64,000 bases of DNA, taken from assembly GCA_029262995.1 (NCBI GenBank), contig JAJCYH010000013.1, positions 1 through 64,000 of the forward strand, given 5' to 3'. This document shows, in pieces, positions 39,842-48,767 of this stretch. A program made the translations under genes and the position numbers. Under the pieces are notes generated by a model, which was not told the origin of the DNA, did not search any database, and saw only the letters and a program-made list of their open reading frames with translations. Each line of letters starts with the position of its first letter. Position 1 is the stretch's first letter. Source of the DNA: Saprospiraceae bacterium (GTDB lineage Bacteria; Bacteroidota; Bacteroidia; Chitinophagales; Saprospiraceae).

Positions 39842-40483
39842 ATGTTATACAAATTCTTTGTTCTCGTTATATGTATATTTTTCTTACATACAACTCAATC
39901 CTCTGCTCAAGATTACAGCAAATACGGTATCGATTCCATTAGCAGTTCTTCTATTCACGCTTTAAGTGAAGGAACAAATGCGCCTGAATTTAATGCAAAA
40001 GATCAGAATGGTAATAGAATTAGCTTAAGCAAATTGTTGAAGAGCGGGCCTTTGGTTTTGGTTTTTTACAGAGGCGAATGGTGTAGCTATTGCAATAGAA
40101 CGCTTGCCGAATACGAAAGCGAGTTAAGTACATTAACAGATGCTGGCGCACAAATCATTGCAGTAACTCCGGAATCATACGAAAATCGGGATCTTACTAT
40201 TGAAAAATCCAATATTTCGTTTCCAGTAATTGTAGATGAAGACCTAAGCATTATGAAAAACTATGGCGTAGCTTTTAATGTTACTGAAGATTATCAAAAT
40301 AAACTTTTCAAATATACCAGTAAGAACATCACAGATATGAATTATTTGTCTCAGGCAGTTCTTCCTATCCCAGCAACGTACATCATTGGTCAAGACAAAA
40401 AAATAAAATGGACACATTTTGACCCTGACTATTCTAAAAGAGCAACTGTAGAAGAAATTCTTGAAGTGCTTGCTAAGCTTTAA
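39842..40483 (+). CDS. Exported peroxiredoxin-like (AhpC/TSA) protein
   Basis: 213 residues with signal peptide (MLYKFFVLVICIFFLHTTQSSAQ), so probably periplasmic. The thioredoxin-fold core has APEFNAKDQNGNRISLSKLL and FYRGEWCSYCNRTLAEYE with the pair C81/C84. This CxxC arrangement belongs to the 'peroxiredoxin-like family' proteins rather than classical typical 2-Cys enzymes. Expected role: thiol-dependent peroxide reduction or disulfide handling. It is divergent from the dehydrogenase (43 bases) and overlaps the convergent membrane gene by 11 bases. Confidence 0.9.
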   Translation: MLYKFFVLVICIFFLHTTQSSAQDYSKYGIDSISSSSIHALSEGTNAPEFNAKDQNGNRISLSKLLKSGPLVLVFYRGEWCSYCNRTLAEYESELSTLTDAGAQIIAVTPESYENRDLTIEKSNISFPVIVDEDLSIMKNYGVAFNVTEDYQNKLFKYTSKNITDMNYLSQAVLPIPATYIIGQDKKIKWTHFDPDYSKRATVEEILEVLAKL

Positions 40484-41171
40484 TTATTTCGGGAGATTTT
40501 TTTGAGTACTGTTTTCTAAAGTATACAATTGTGAAGCCCCCTAAAATACCAGGAAGCGTCCAAAATACAACGACTGTATAACCAGAATATAAGTCAGCGA
40601 AAAAACTATAGCCTCCAAAAACTAGAAATGCCGTGTATGAAGCAATACCTGATGTAATCATGCCTTGAATGTGTTCCCCCAAAACATCTGTTTTTGATTT
40701 TAACTTTTTTACTGATGTAAAAGCTTCTTGAGCCGCGGTCAGACCTAGTATTCCGAAAATCAATAAAACAACAGCAAAGCTTTGATCACGCATAAAGAAA
40801 AATGTTATGATTATAAGAATTCCAAAGAAGAATACCAATCTCTCAAACCATATTTTTTTAATGATAAAGTGATCTGGTATCTCTCTTTTATATTTTAAAA
40901 TCGCTATTCCATACCAAAGGGGATTTGATGTTATTATGCTTAAATATCCTAGGAAAATGGCTGAAATATATTTAGCTTCAATAAGGTTTATTACAGATAA
41001 AATGGCAGCAGTAGTTACTACAATCCACATGGCAAATACATAAATTTTGCCAGTTCTTATATGCCAATCACCTCCCTTTTTAACAAATAAAGGAATTAAA
41101 AAACAAGCCAAACTAGAAAATCCTGCAGCTATATGTATCCCAAGTAATACTTTATCTAAATCTTCTATCAT
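40473..41171 (-). CDS. DUF2306-like integral membrane protein
   Basis: 232 residues with about seven hydrophobic segments. The N-terminal LGIHIAAGFSSLACFLIPLFVKKGGDWHIRTGKIYV pairs a helix-1 histidine with an H.R.GK.Y motif after helix 2, as in DUF2306 and related heme-like membrane proteins. I assign it to that group tentatively. The function is unknown. Its 3' end overlaps the peroxiredoxin-like gene on the other strand by 11 bases. Confidence 0.7.
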   Translation of the reverse strand: MIEDLDKVLLGIHIAAGFSSLACFLIPLFVKKGGDWHIRTGKIYVFAMWIVVTTAAILSVINLIEAKYISAIFLGYLSIITSNPLWYGIAILKYKREIPDHFIIKKIWFERLVFFFGILIIITFFFMRDQSFAVVLLIFGILGLTAAQEAFTSVKKLKSKTDVLGEHIQGMITSGIASYTAFLVFGGYSFFADLYSGYTVVVFWTLPGILGGFTIVYFRKQYSKKSPEIIKA

Positions 41172-41299
41172 TACTTTTTTTCGTAAACTTATACAGTTCG
41201 CTCCTTTGAAGTTTAAGCTTGTGACGGATTGTGATACGATGGGATGATTGACAACTAAAGTGTGATGAATTTTAAGATTCAGGGACGAATGGCAAGGCT

Positions 41300-42169
41300 T
41301 TAGTCTGAATTAAACTTGTTTATATAGCTACGAGAAACAGGAAGCTCAAAGTCTGTAAACCTAAGTTTTAGCTTTAGACCCTGAGCATTGCCTGTCACTG
41401 AAACAATATTCTGACGATTTACGATATAGGATCTGTGACATCTAAATATGTAGGCTGAATTTATATAAGATTCAAGTTGCTTAATCGGCATTCTTATAAT
41501 CTCCTTTTTCAACTGCGCCTCTTCAACATAATATATTGCTATATAATTTTGCATGGCTTCAGCATATAAAAATGCATCGGCATTAATTTCTAGTAAGGTA
41601 TTGCCGTTTGTTGGAATTTTTATTCCTCCAATCTTGTCTTCAGGAGCTGAAATCTTAAAAAAATTTGCCCTTTCTTCATTCTCCTTTTTGTTCTTGCTAA
41701 TAAAACTAGCCCCATAGAAAAAAATAGGAAGACTGCCTACTAAAAAAGTCAGGTAAGCAATTTTAAAGAAAACCTTTAGAGATATATCAAACTCTCCATA
41801 AATCAGGCTCAATACATAATAATTTGCATAAGCAATAAAAAGAAGTAAAACCAAGACAGATACTATCCATTTGAGGAATGTCCAGCTTTCTGCTTGTCTG
41901 TCAATCTTCAAAACATAATCCACAAATAGGTTAAAGAGGAAACTTACAATTGTGGTCGCCAAACCAAAGTAAATTGTATGCTTCAATAATTCATCACCAG
42001 TAGAATGAAGTCCAAAAGGTTTAAATACAAAGAGAAAGAGAAAAATAAAAAAGCCAACACCTAATGAAGATTTAATTTCAGAAACCAGCGAATTATCTTC
42101 TGGGAAAGGCTGGTTTAGCAATTCTAACAATTTGTGGCAATAACTTGTTATCAAAATCCTAATTTTCAT
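41300..42169 (-). CDS. LytTR-family DNA-binding regulator with four-helix membrane domain
   Basis: 289 residues from the ATG at 42169; a TTG two codons earlier is less likely. The N-terminal half has four hydrophobic helices (about 36-52, 66-84, 102-122, 132-152). A LytTR domain (about 180-285) follows: FLYAEAMQNYIAIYY, LESYINSAYIFRCHRSYIVNRQNI and LPVSRSYINKF. Membrane-bound LytTR regulators of this kind are common in Bacteroidota and act without a separate sensor kinase. Its target is unknown. It is divergent from a lytic transglycosylase gene whose promoter region has a perfect 9-1-9 dyad. Confidence 0.9.
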   Translation of the reverse strand: MKIRILITSYCHKLLELLNQPFPEDNSLVSEIKSSLGVGFFIFLFLFVFKPFGLHSTGDELLKHTIYFGLATTIVSFLFNLFVDYVLKIDRQAESWTFLKWIVSVLVLLLFIAYANYYVLSLIYGEFDISLKVFFKIAYLTFLVGSLPIFFYGASFISKNKKENEERANFFKISAPEDKIGGIKIPTNGNTLLEINADAFLYAEAMQNYIAIYYVEEAQLKKEIIRMPIKQLESYINSAYIFRCHRSYIVNRQNIVSVTGNAQGLKLKLRFTDFELPVSRSYINKFNSD

Positions 42170-42264
42170 TCTCAAACATCACAGTTAACATTTAATACGT
42201 TAAGCTATTGATTGATTTATGTTTATTAATAATTTAAATATACGCTACAAAGACATTATTAGTG

Positions 42265-42283
42265 AATGTAAAGACTTTACATT
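42265..42283. promoter_or_regulatory. Perfect 9-1-9 palindrome upstream of the lytic transglycosylase gene
   Basis: AATGTAAAG-A-CTTTACATT. Directly at its right edge starts TACCTTTA (42283-42290), one mismatch from the -7 box TAnnTTTG, and the ATG follows at 42314. A dimeric regulator bound here would block or control this promoter. Confidence 0.65.
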
Positions 42284-42313
42284 ACCTTTATATTATAAAA
42301 AATCATAATATAT

Positions 42314-43222
42314 ATGAATCTTAAATTCATTGCTGCATTCACTACTGGAGTCCTGATTACAGCTTCTCTAATTTTCATTCTACCTGCTACTGCAGTTAAT
42401 GATAAATCCTCATCAGAAAAAATGATAGCCAATTTGCCTCAAGTTATCGAGCCTGTTGACTTGAATAGAAATTTCATTTTTGCAGGCGAAGTCATGCCCA
42501 ATAACTTTGACACAAAAGAGCGCCTTGACCGGGAACTTTTGGTCAATGCCTACTGGCAATCCTCAACATTACTTAATCTCAAGGCAGCAAACAGGTTTTT
42601 TCCAGAGATAGAAAAAATTCTTGCAAAAAATGGAATTCCCGATGATTTTAAATATTTAGCAGTTGCTGAAAGCAGTCTACGTAACGTAAGCTCCCCAGCA
42701 AATGCAAAAGGATTTTGGCAATTTAGGACATTGGCTGCCAAGGAATTCAATCTAGAAGTAAATTCTGAAGTAGATGAAAGATATCATCTTGAAAAGTCAA
42801 CGCAAGCCGCTTGCGATTATCTTAATCAACTCTATGAGAGATTTGGATCTTGGACCAATGCTGCTGCTGCTTATAATGTAGGTCCCAGTAATTTTTCTAA
42901 TATCCTAAGAGATCAAAAACAAGGAAGTTTTTACGATCTTAATCTAAATGTAGAAACAAGTAGATATGTCTTTCGTATTATTGCCATTAAAGAGATCATG
43001 TCCAATCCTGTTAAGTTTGGTTTTTATATTAACAACACAGACATCTACCAGCCATTGGACAAGTTCAAGACAGTAACTGTAGATTCCACAGTTCTTAGTT
43101 GGGCAGACTTTTGCAAAGATCAGAATGTAAGCTATCGCATGCTTAAGGTTTATAACCCTTGGTTGATCGATACCAAATTGACCGTAATTAATAACACATA
43201 TGAAATTAAGGTCCCAACGTAG
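42314..43222 (+). CDS. Lytic transglycosylase (SLT domain, MltD-like)
   Basis: 302 residues. The N-terminal hydrophobic segment (FIAAFTTGVLITASLIFILPA) is a signal peptide or anchor. The SLT domain (about 95-225) has the catalytic-glutamate motif AVAESSLRN, the following SPANAKGFWQF and the AAAAYNVGPSNF motif. The enzyme cleaves the MurNAc-GlcNAc bond of peptidoglycan to give anhydro ends. The C-terminal WADFCKDQNVSYRMLKVYNPWL resembles a single degenerate LysM-like module. It stands alone behind a perfect palindrome and is divergent from the LytTR regulator. Confidence 0.92.
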   Translation: MNLKFIAAFTTGVLITASLIFILPATAVNDKSSSEKMIANLPQVIEPVDLNRNFIFAGEVMPNNFDTKERLDRELLVNAYWQSSTLLNLKAANRFFPEIEKILAKNGIPDDFKYLAVAESSLRNVSSPANAKGFWQFRTLAAKEFNLEVNSEVDERYHLEKSTQAACDYLNQLYERFGSWTNAAAAYNVGPSNFSNILRDQKQGSFYDLNLNVETSRYVFRIIAIKEIMSNPVKFGFYINNTDIYQPLDKFKTVTVDSTVLSWADFCKDQNVSYRMLKVYNPWLIDTKLTVINNTYEIKVPT

Positions 43223-43329
43223 TCTGTGTGAAAAATGAAGCAGGAATCATAAGCCATTTTATATAAAATATCCATCAATTAAAGTTTTCCTTGCCTTAAA
43301 TTCCTATCTTTTGGCAAAAGATTAATTTG

Positions 43330-43872
43330 ATGACTTACCTCATTTTTAAAAGTCTCCATCTGGTCAGCATGGTCGCCTGGTTTGCTGGTTTATTCTATCT
43401 CATACGCCTGTTTGTTTATCATCGGGAAGCTTTTGATAAGGAAGAAAATGAATGCAGAATTCTTTCTGCTCAATACCATATAATGGAGACAAGGCTTTAT
43501 CGGATCATATGCAATCCCGCCATGATTATAACCTGGGTCTTTGGACTATTAATGCTCTATATGAATGGTCTTGAATGGCTAGGAGCAAACCCTTGGCTCC
43601 ACACCAAATTATTTATAGTATTCCTTTTAACAGCTTATCATCATTCTTGTCCATCGATCATAAGAAAACTTGAAAAAGGTAAAATGGTTATGAGTTCTTT
43701 CCAATTCAGACTGTTTAATGAAATTCCAACCCTATTCTTATTGTTAATTATCCTGTTGGCAGTTTTCAAGAATAAGCTGAATTTTGTATATACCTTTGGT
43801 TTTATAGCTTTATTTGCTTTGGTTTTGTATGCTTTCGCAAAAATTTATAAACGTAAACGAACCCAAGCCTAA
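43330..43872 (+). CDS. hemJ: Protoporphyrinogen IX oxidase HemJ
   Basis: 180 residues with about five membrane helices. The N-terminal LHLVSMVAWFAGLFYLIRLFVYHREA is the HemJ signature, with the conserved helix-1 His; a second conserved stretch is WLHTKLFIVFLLTAYHHSCPSIIRKL. HemJ oxidises protoporphyrinogen IX to protoporphyrin IX in the inner membrane and replaces HemG/HemY in many bacteria. The ATG at 43330 is directly preceded by a TTG codon that could also be called. Downstream in the same orientation lie SRPBCC/GyrI, DUF6702, yidD and hemB. Confidence 0.93.
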   Translation: MTYLIFKSLHLVSMVAWFAGLFYLIRLFVYHREAFDKEENECRILSAQYHIMETRLYRIICNPAMIITWVFGLLMLYMNGLEWLGANPWLHTKLFIVFLLTAYHHSCPSIIRKLEKGKMVMSSFQFRLFNEIPTLFLLLIILLAVFKNKLNFVYTFGFIALFALVLYAFAKIYKRKRTQA

Positions 43873-43890
43873 TACAATTAAAAAATTATT

Positions 43891-44910
43891 ATGAATAAAT
43901 ATTTAAAGATTCTTATCGCGGTATTAGTGATCAGTTTTTCATTGAGTATATTGATTATGTTTCTAGCACCTAAGAAACTAATAGTAGAAGTATCCACTAA
44001 AATAGAATCTCCTTCAAATGTTAGTTTCAATCTTGTCAATGATCTGGAAAAATGGTCATTATGGTCTCCCGTTCATAGTCTAGATCCAGAATCAATCCAT
44101 GAATACACGGATAACTCAGAAGGCGTTGGCGCAAAATGGTCATGGAAAGGAAACGAGAATATTGGCGTAGGTTCACAAACCATTATTAATTCTCATAGTC
44201 CTGATTCTATAAAAATGTCACTTGAATTTAAAGGTACTAAAGGAGAGGCATTTACCTTCTGGACATTCGAAGAAAACAAAAACAAAACTAAAGTAAGTTG
44301 GAAAATTGAAGGACCACCGACGCCATTCCATTTGCGCCCATTCAATATTTTTAAGAAAAAAGCCCTTAAAAAGAGCTTTAAATCAGGTCTAAATGAACTT
44401 AAACGTATATCCGAAGAACGTTCAAAAGAAAATAAATATAGAGGCTATCTGATTAAAGAGGTTGATCTTGATGAAAGAAACTACATAATGAAGAGACAGG
44501 AAGTTGATTTTGCAAATATGCAGCAATTCTATACCCAAAATCTTGGTGGACTTTTTTCAAAGGTGCTAGCCTCTGGTGAAGAAATGCAGGGCATGCCTAG
44601 CGGACTGTTCTTTAAATATGATGAGCAAGCAAAGATTGCTGATATGGCAGCAGCAATACCAATAAAGCAAGCTAAAGAATTCAGTGATGCTGCAAGTTAT
44701 ACAATCCCTTCTGGTAAAGCGATCCAGGTTGATTATTATGGAGACTATTCCGGTCTAAGCGAAGCTCATATTGCCATTGATGAATATATCAAGGACAAGG
44801 CATTGTTCTACAATTATCCTGTGGTAGAAGAATATATTACCGATCCAGGAGAAAACGAAGACCCATCACAGTGGTTGACAAGAATCAGTTATTATTTTAC
44901 TAGAAGTTAA
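43891..44910 (+). CDS. SRPBCC-GyrI-like fusion protein
   Basis: 339 residues. An N-terminal membrane anchor (LKILIAVLVISFSLSILIMFLAP) leads into an SRPBCC/polyketide-cyclase-type lipid-binding domain (about 30-170: VSTKIESPSNVSFNLVNDLEKWSLWSPV). A GyrI/AraC-effector-like small-molecule-binding domain follows (about 195-335, YLIKEVDLDERNYIMKRQEV to the end). This combination is recurrent in Bacteroidota. The ligand is unknown. The gene starts 18 bases after hemJ and is probably cotranscribed with it. Confidence 0.85.
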   Translation: MNKYLKILIAVLVISFSLSILIMFLAPKKLIVEVSTKIESPSNVSFNLVNDLEKWSLWSPVHSLDPESIHEYTDNSEGVGAKWSWKGNENIGVGSQTIINSHSPDSIKMSLEFKGTKGEAFTFWTFEENKNKTKVSWKIEGPPTPFHLRPFNIFKKKALKKSFKSGLNELKRISEERSKENKYRGYLIKEVDLDERNYIMKRQEVDFANMQQFYTQNLGGLFSKVLASGEEMQGMPSGLFFKYDEQAKIADMAAAIPIKQAKEFSDAASYTIPSGKAIQVDYYGDYSGLSEAHIAIDEYIKDKALFYNYPVVEEYITDPGENEDPSQWLTRISYYFTRS

Positions 44911-44949
44911 AACATAATAATTTAAATCTGCGTTATTTCAACCGGACAC

Positions 44950-45447
44950 ATGACTGTAATTTTAACATACTTAGTTTTATACTGCAGTGCAATCACAATG
45001 CATGATTTTCATGTAAGTAAGACTGAATTAAATTATCAGGAAGATCAACAAGCCATTCAGATTAGTGTGAATATTTTTATAGACGATTTGGAACTTGCTA
45101 TTCAAAGCTATACTTCTAATAAACTAAATCTGTTTAATAAATCTGAAGCTCAAAATGCAGATTCGTTAATAGCTGTCTATATTCAAGAAAATTTTAAGCT
45201 CATCACCGATCAGGAATTGCCTCAGTTGGCGTTTTTAGGAAAGGAAATCAGCAATGATTTGGCAGGAGCATGGTGTTACTTGGAAATTCTAAATGTAAAT
45301 AAATTTGAGTCTATTGAAATTGAAAATACAATCCTCTTGAATAACTTTGAGGATCAAAAAAACATAATAGACTTCAGAATAAATAACAAGTCCAAAAGTT
45401 TTAAAATTTTGGATAACGATAATTCAGTAATGAAGGTCAAACTATGA
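44950..45447 (+). CDS. DUF6702-family exported protein
   Basis: 165 residues. A short hydrophobic N-terminus ([17 protein letters not shown]) is followed by [31 protein letters not shown], the hallmark of DUF6702 proteins of Bacteroidota. A later [10 protein letters not shown] segment also fits. It is predicted periplasmic; its function is unknown. It overlaps yidD by four bases (ATGA), so the two are translationally coupled. Confidence 0.82.
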   Translation: MTVILTYLVLYCSAITMHDFHVSKTELNYQEDQQAIQISVNIFIDDLELAIQSYTSNKLNLFNKSEAQNADSLIAVYIQENFKLITDQELPQLAFLGKEISNDLAGAWCYLEILNVNKFESIEIENTILLNNFEDQKNIIDFRINNKSKSFKILDNDNSVMKVKL

Positions 45448-45683
45448 ATTCATTGCTTCAGAAAATATTTATCTTTCCCATCAAGGTATATCAAAAATTG
45501 ATCTCTCCACTCTTAGGGCCTACTTGTAGGTATGAACCAAGTTGTTCCCATTATATGATTCTGGCTATACAAGAATGGGGATTGATAAAAGGTATATGCT
45601 TAGGACTAAAAAGAATAGGAAGGTGTCACCCTTGGGCTGGCTCTGGGTACGATCCTGTTCCTAAAAAAAACAAAGATGCTTAG
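45444..45683 (+). CDS. yidD: Membrane protein insertion efficiency factor YidD
   Basis: 79 residues, as usual for the family. The signature is complete: [32 protein letters not shown], then [20 protein letters not shown], with the conserved cysteines. YidD is a small membrane-associated protein that helps YidC/Sec insert membrane proteins. It overlaps DUF6702 by four bases and hemB by eight, so all three are one transcript. Confidence 0.96.
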   Translation: MNSLLQKIFIFPIKVYQKLISPLLGPTCRYEPSCSHYMILAIQEWGLIKGICLGLKRIGRCHPWAGSGYDPVPKKNKDA

Positions 45684-46665
45684 GAGACCTAGAAGAAATA
45701 GAAAATCAGAAAGCATTCGAAAGTTAATCAGAGAAAATGCTGTGCATGCAAATGACTTAATCCAACCACTCTTTTTAACAACTGGAGTAAATAAAAAAGA
45801 ACAGATTAAATCTCTTCCAGTAGCTCATAGATTTTCAACTGATAAAATTCTTTTTGAAATAGAAGAATGTATAAAACTTGGACTTCATTCTTTTATAATG
45901 TTTCCAAAAATACCTCAAGACCTTAAAAACCCTGAGGCATCCTACAGCATTAACCCAGATAATTATTACCTCAAAGCAGCAATTGAAATTAAAGACAGAT
46001 TTCCTAACATCACCCTTATTAGCGATGTTGCTTTAGACCCTTACAACTCAGATGGTCATGATGGTCTTGTTAAAAATGGTATCATTCAAAACGACGAAAC
46101 ACTTGTCCTCTTGGAAAAAATGTCAATCCTTCAAGCTGATGCAGGTTTTGATATTCTAGGTCCTTCAGACATGATGGATGGTCGTATTGAGGCGATACGT
46201 TATGCACTTGATTCCAATAAACATACAGAGACTTCCATCATGTCCTATACTGCTAAATATGCCAGTGCTTATTATGGACCATTTAGAGACGCATTGGACT
46301 CTGCTCCCGTGAATGATCAAAATATTCCAAAAGATAAAAAGTCATATCAAATGGATCCTGCCAATAGCAGAGAAGCTATAATCGAAGCCGAATTGGATAT
46401 AATGGAAGGAGCAGATTTTATTATGGTTAAGCCTGCTCTTAATTACCTTGATATTATACATTTACTTAACACAAATTATGAAACTCCCGTTGTTGCCTAT
46501 CATGTAAGCGGCGAATGTGCTATGCTTATTGCAGCGTGTCAAAATAATTGGTTGGATTACAATACCGCAATGCCTGAAACTCTTCTTTGTATAAAAAGGG
46601 CAGGTGCAAAATTAATAATAAGCTACTTTGCCAAAGATTTTTTAAACTTGGCTAAGGGTTTATAA
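45676..46665 (+). CDS. hemB: Delta-aminolevulinic acid dehydratase (porphobilinogen synthase)
   Basis: 329 residues. It condenses two 5-aminolevulinate molecules to porphobilinogen. Both Schiff-base lysines are present: K194 in [15 protein letters not shown] and K252 in [12 protein letters not shown]. The metal-site stretch is [15 protein letters not shown]: the cysteines of the zinc-dependent type are replaced by A and D, so this is a Mg2+/K+-type enzyme. The usual active-site-lid positions are conserved. It overlaps yidD by eight bases and overlaps the convergent M43 protease gene by 14. Confidence 0.96.
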   Translation: MLRRPRRNRKSESIRKLIRENAVHANDLIQPLFLTTGVNKKEQIKSLPVAHRFSTDKILFEIEECIKLGLHSFIMFPKIPQDLKNPEASYSINPDNYYLKAAIEIKDRFPNITLISDVALDPYNSDGHDGLVKNGIIQNDETLVLLEKMSILQADAGFDILGPSDMMDGRIEAIRYALDSNKHTETSIMSYTAKYASAYYGPFRDALDSAPVNDQNIPKDKKSYQMDPANSREAIIEAELDIMEGADFIMVKPALNYLDIIHLLNTNYETPVVAYHVSGECAMLIAACQNNWLDYNTAMPETLLCIKRAGAKLIISYFAKDFLNLAKGL

Positions 46666-48661
46666 TTAATGACTTGGTTAAAACCAATTCGGTTGTTTTA
46701 ACCACAATCAAATATTCGCCTGCATGCATAAGCTTAATCTGAGCCTGTAAATATTGCCTAATGCCAGCTCTATTCACAGAACCTTCGCTCATTAATTCTT
46801 CATTTCTATCCTTGATCAGTATCATAAAATCTTCTGAAGTATCCGCAACACTGAGTACACTAGACTCAAATTTTTCTATTGAAACACTATTGTTACGATT
46901 ATCTTCATCTGTTTCCTTTGTCACTATATTTATTGGCGTGCAATTCTCAATTTTTGCTTCAAACTGAGTGCCTGCCATAACCTCAAAACCATCATTTAAG
47001 TCCAGATCATCTCCAGCGGTAAATAATACACTTTGACCATTATCAATCAAGGCATTGGAATGTAAATTTATTTCGGCCCTATATGTATTTTGAACTAAAT
47101 TATTAATAATTAAAAATTCACCGTCACAATCTTCAATAATACAAGCTTCGTCAATAAGTGTATTGCAGTTATTATCGATACCATCACATATTTCTATATT
47201 CCCTGGAAAAGCATTTGAATCATTATCATCACAATCCAGATTATTATCCACAAATCCAACGGGTTGTTCGCAATCAATAACAGTAATGTTTGGATCTCCA
47301 AATCCATCAAAATCATTATCAGCATAAAAGGTTTCATCACTAGCATAGGAAACATATATTACCTTCATGTCAGTATCTGATCCAGAGGCATTGCTTGCCG
47401 TTAGGCTTATTCTTAAATTGCCTTGATCACCAGACACAACACAGACAGTTGGGTTTTGAAGCGTTGAGGAGTCTAAATCAAGAACCAAGTTTCCAGACAA
47501 CACCAAAAATACCCAGTCCCAAGAATCTGGGGTGTTTGAAGATAAATCTGTAAAATATATACAATCTGAATTACATAATTCAACAGCCATATCTGGTAAA
47601 AAATCTGCAACTGGCGGTACTAAACATTTGGAGGATACCGTAGTAAAACCTTCAATTACTGCTGTTGCATTCATTACATCACTCTGATCTGAACTAAACA
47701 TATACATGCAAGCATCTCCAGCATAAGACATAAAATTCATGTACATATCTTCACTACTACAAGTGACGGGAAGATTACTACAACTGGTATGAGAACCACA
47801 AGATAGATATCCACTATAGTGCGTTGCCATATCAGGAGTATCCGCTATCAAATCTTGCTGCCCCGAGCAATGAAAATTATCGCCCCAAATATGAAATAAG
47901 CCAAGATAGTGCCCAAGTTCATGTGCTAATGTTTCACCTTCATCATAAGTCGGGTAGCAACCAGCAGAGCCTGTTAATTGGACACCACTACATGAAAGAG
48001 CACCAGTCCCAAATACGCAGTTATCAATCATTACACCATCACCATTGAATCCCCCCGGGATACCATTGGAAACACCGAGTAATCCTCCTGGAAGATTGTC
48101 TACATATATGTTAATATAATCACTCCATACTGGATTTACGGGAGTATAGTTTCCTGGGGGAATGGAAAAACTTACCTGCCCAAATGTAACTGCATAATCT
48201 CCATCTACAAGCCCAAATCCAGAAGGGTGATTGAATTGACCAATGCAAAATTCAATACATGCATCTCCTAAAATTCCACTACCAAAACATGAAAGGAAAT
48301 TATTAATTAATGGAGCATCAACATCCAAACCAGCTATTTCATTATTCATCTCCGCAATCTGATCGACAACAACATTTATAACACAAGATTCTTGTGCAGC
48401 TGGAACAAGTCCAGAATCAAAGTGTATGGCCACAGGGATTTTTATTGGGCCATTGGAACAAGAAGGATTTTTTAGTGCCCTTTTACCTTTAAGAATTTTA
48501 TCTACTTCCTTTCTCCATTCTATTACACGAATACGATAGGCTTCATTTTCTTCCATCATCTGTTCGTGCGCCTGTATTGTCATGCTACACCTATGTTGCT
48601 CTTGAGCCTTTAAACCAAAGAAAAAGCTAATAAAAATTGTAAGGAAGACTAACCGAATCAT
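46652..48661 (-). CDS. Secreted M43-family metalloprotease with PKD, MopE-type and C-terminal domains
   Basis: 669 residues with signal peptide (cleavage near GLKAQ). The zinc site is HELGHYLGLFH (H247, E248, H251, H257) followed by the M43 metzincin-type IWGD and, about 45 residues on, the Met-turn MNFMSYA; this matches pappalysin/cytophagalysin proteases. Then come a PKD-like domain (about 340-430) and a MopE-type unit (about 440-505, YADNDFDGFGD...DCDDNDSNAFPGNIEICDGIDNNCN). The C-terminal region ends in [23 protein letters not shown], resembling a T9SS sorting tail. Many cysteines in the catalytic domain suggest disulfides. It probably digests extracellular protein. Confidence 0.9.
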   Translation of the reverse strand: MIRLVFLTIFISFFFGLKAQEQHRCSMTIQAHEQMMEENEAYRIRVIEWRKEVDKILKGKRALKNPSCSNGPIKIPVAIHFDSGLVPAAQESCVINVVVDQIAEMNNEIAGLDVDAPLINNFLSCFGSGILGDACIEFCIGQFNHPSGFGLVDGDYAVTFGQVSFSIPPGNYTPVNPVWSDYINIYVDNLPGGLLGVSNGIPGGFNGDGVMIDNCVFGTGALSCSGVQLTGSAGCYPTYDEGETLAHELGHYLGLFHIWGDNFHCSGQQDLIADTPDMATHYSGYLSCGSHTSCSNLPVTCSSEDMYMNFMSYAGDACMYMFSSDQSDVMNATAVIEGFTTVSSKCLVPPVADFLPDMAVELCNSDCIYFTDLSSNTPDSWDWVFLVLSGNLVLDLDSSTLQNPTVCVVSGDQGNLRISLTASNASGSDTDMKVIYVSYASDETFYADNDFDGFGDPNITVIDCEQPVGFVDNNLDCDDNDSNAFPGNIEICDGIDNNCNTLIDEACIIEDCDGEFLIINNLVQNTYRAEINLHSNALIDNGQSVLFTAGDDLDLNDGFEVMAGTQFEAKIENCTPINIVTKETDEDNRNNSVSIEKFESSVLSVADTSEDFMILIKDRNEELMSEGSVNRAGIRQYLQAQIKLMHAGEYLIVVKTTELVLTKSLIINP

Positions 48662-48767
48662 AATGTAAAATATATTAATAAGACAAAAAGATAAAAAAAA
48701 ATCAAAATTCCAACCTCAGCATTTAAAAAAAATGCCCTCTTTACGTCCAAAAAGATAAAAACTTGAT

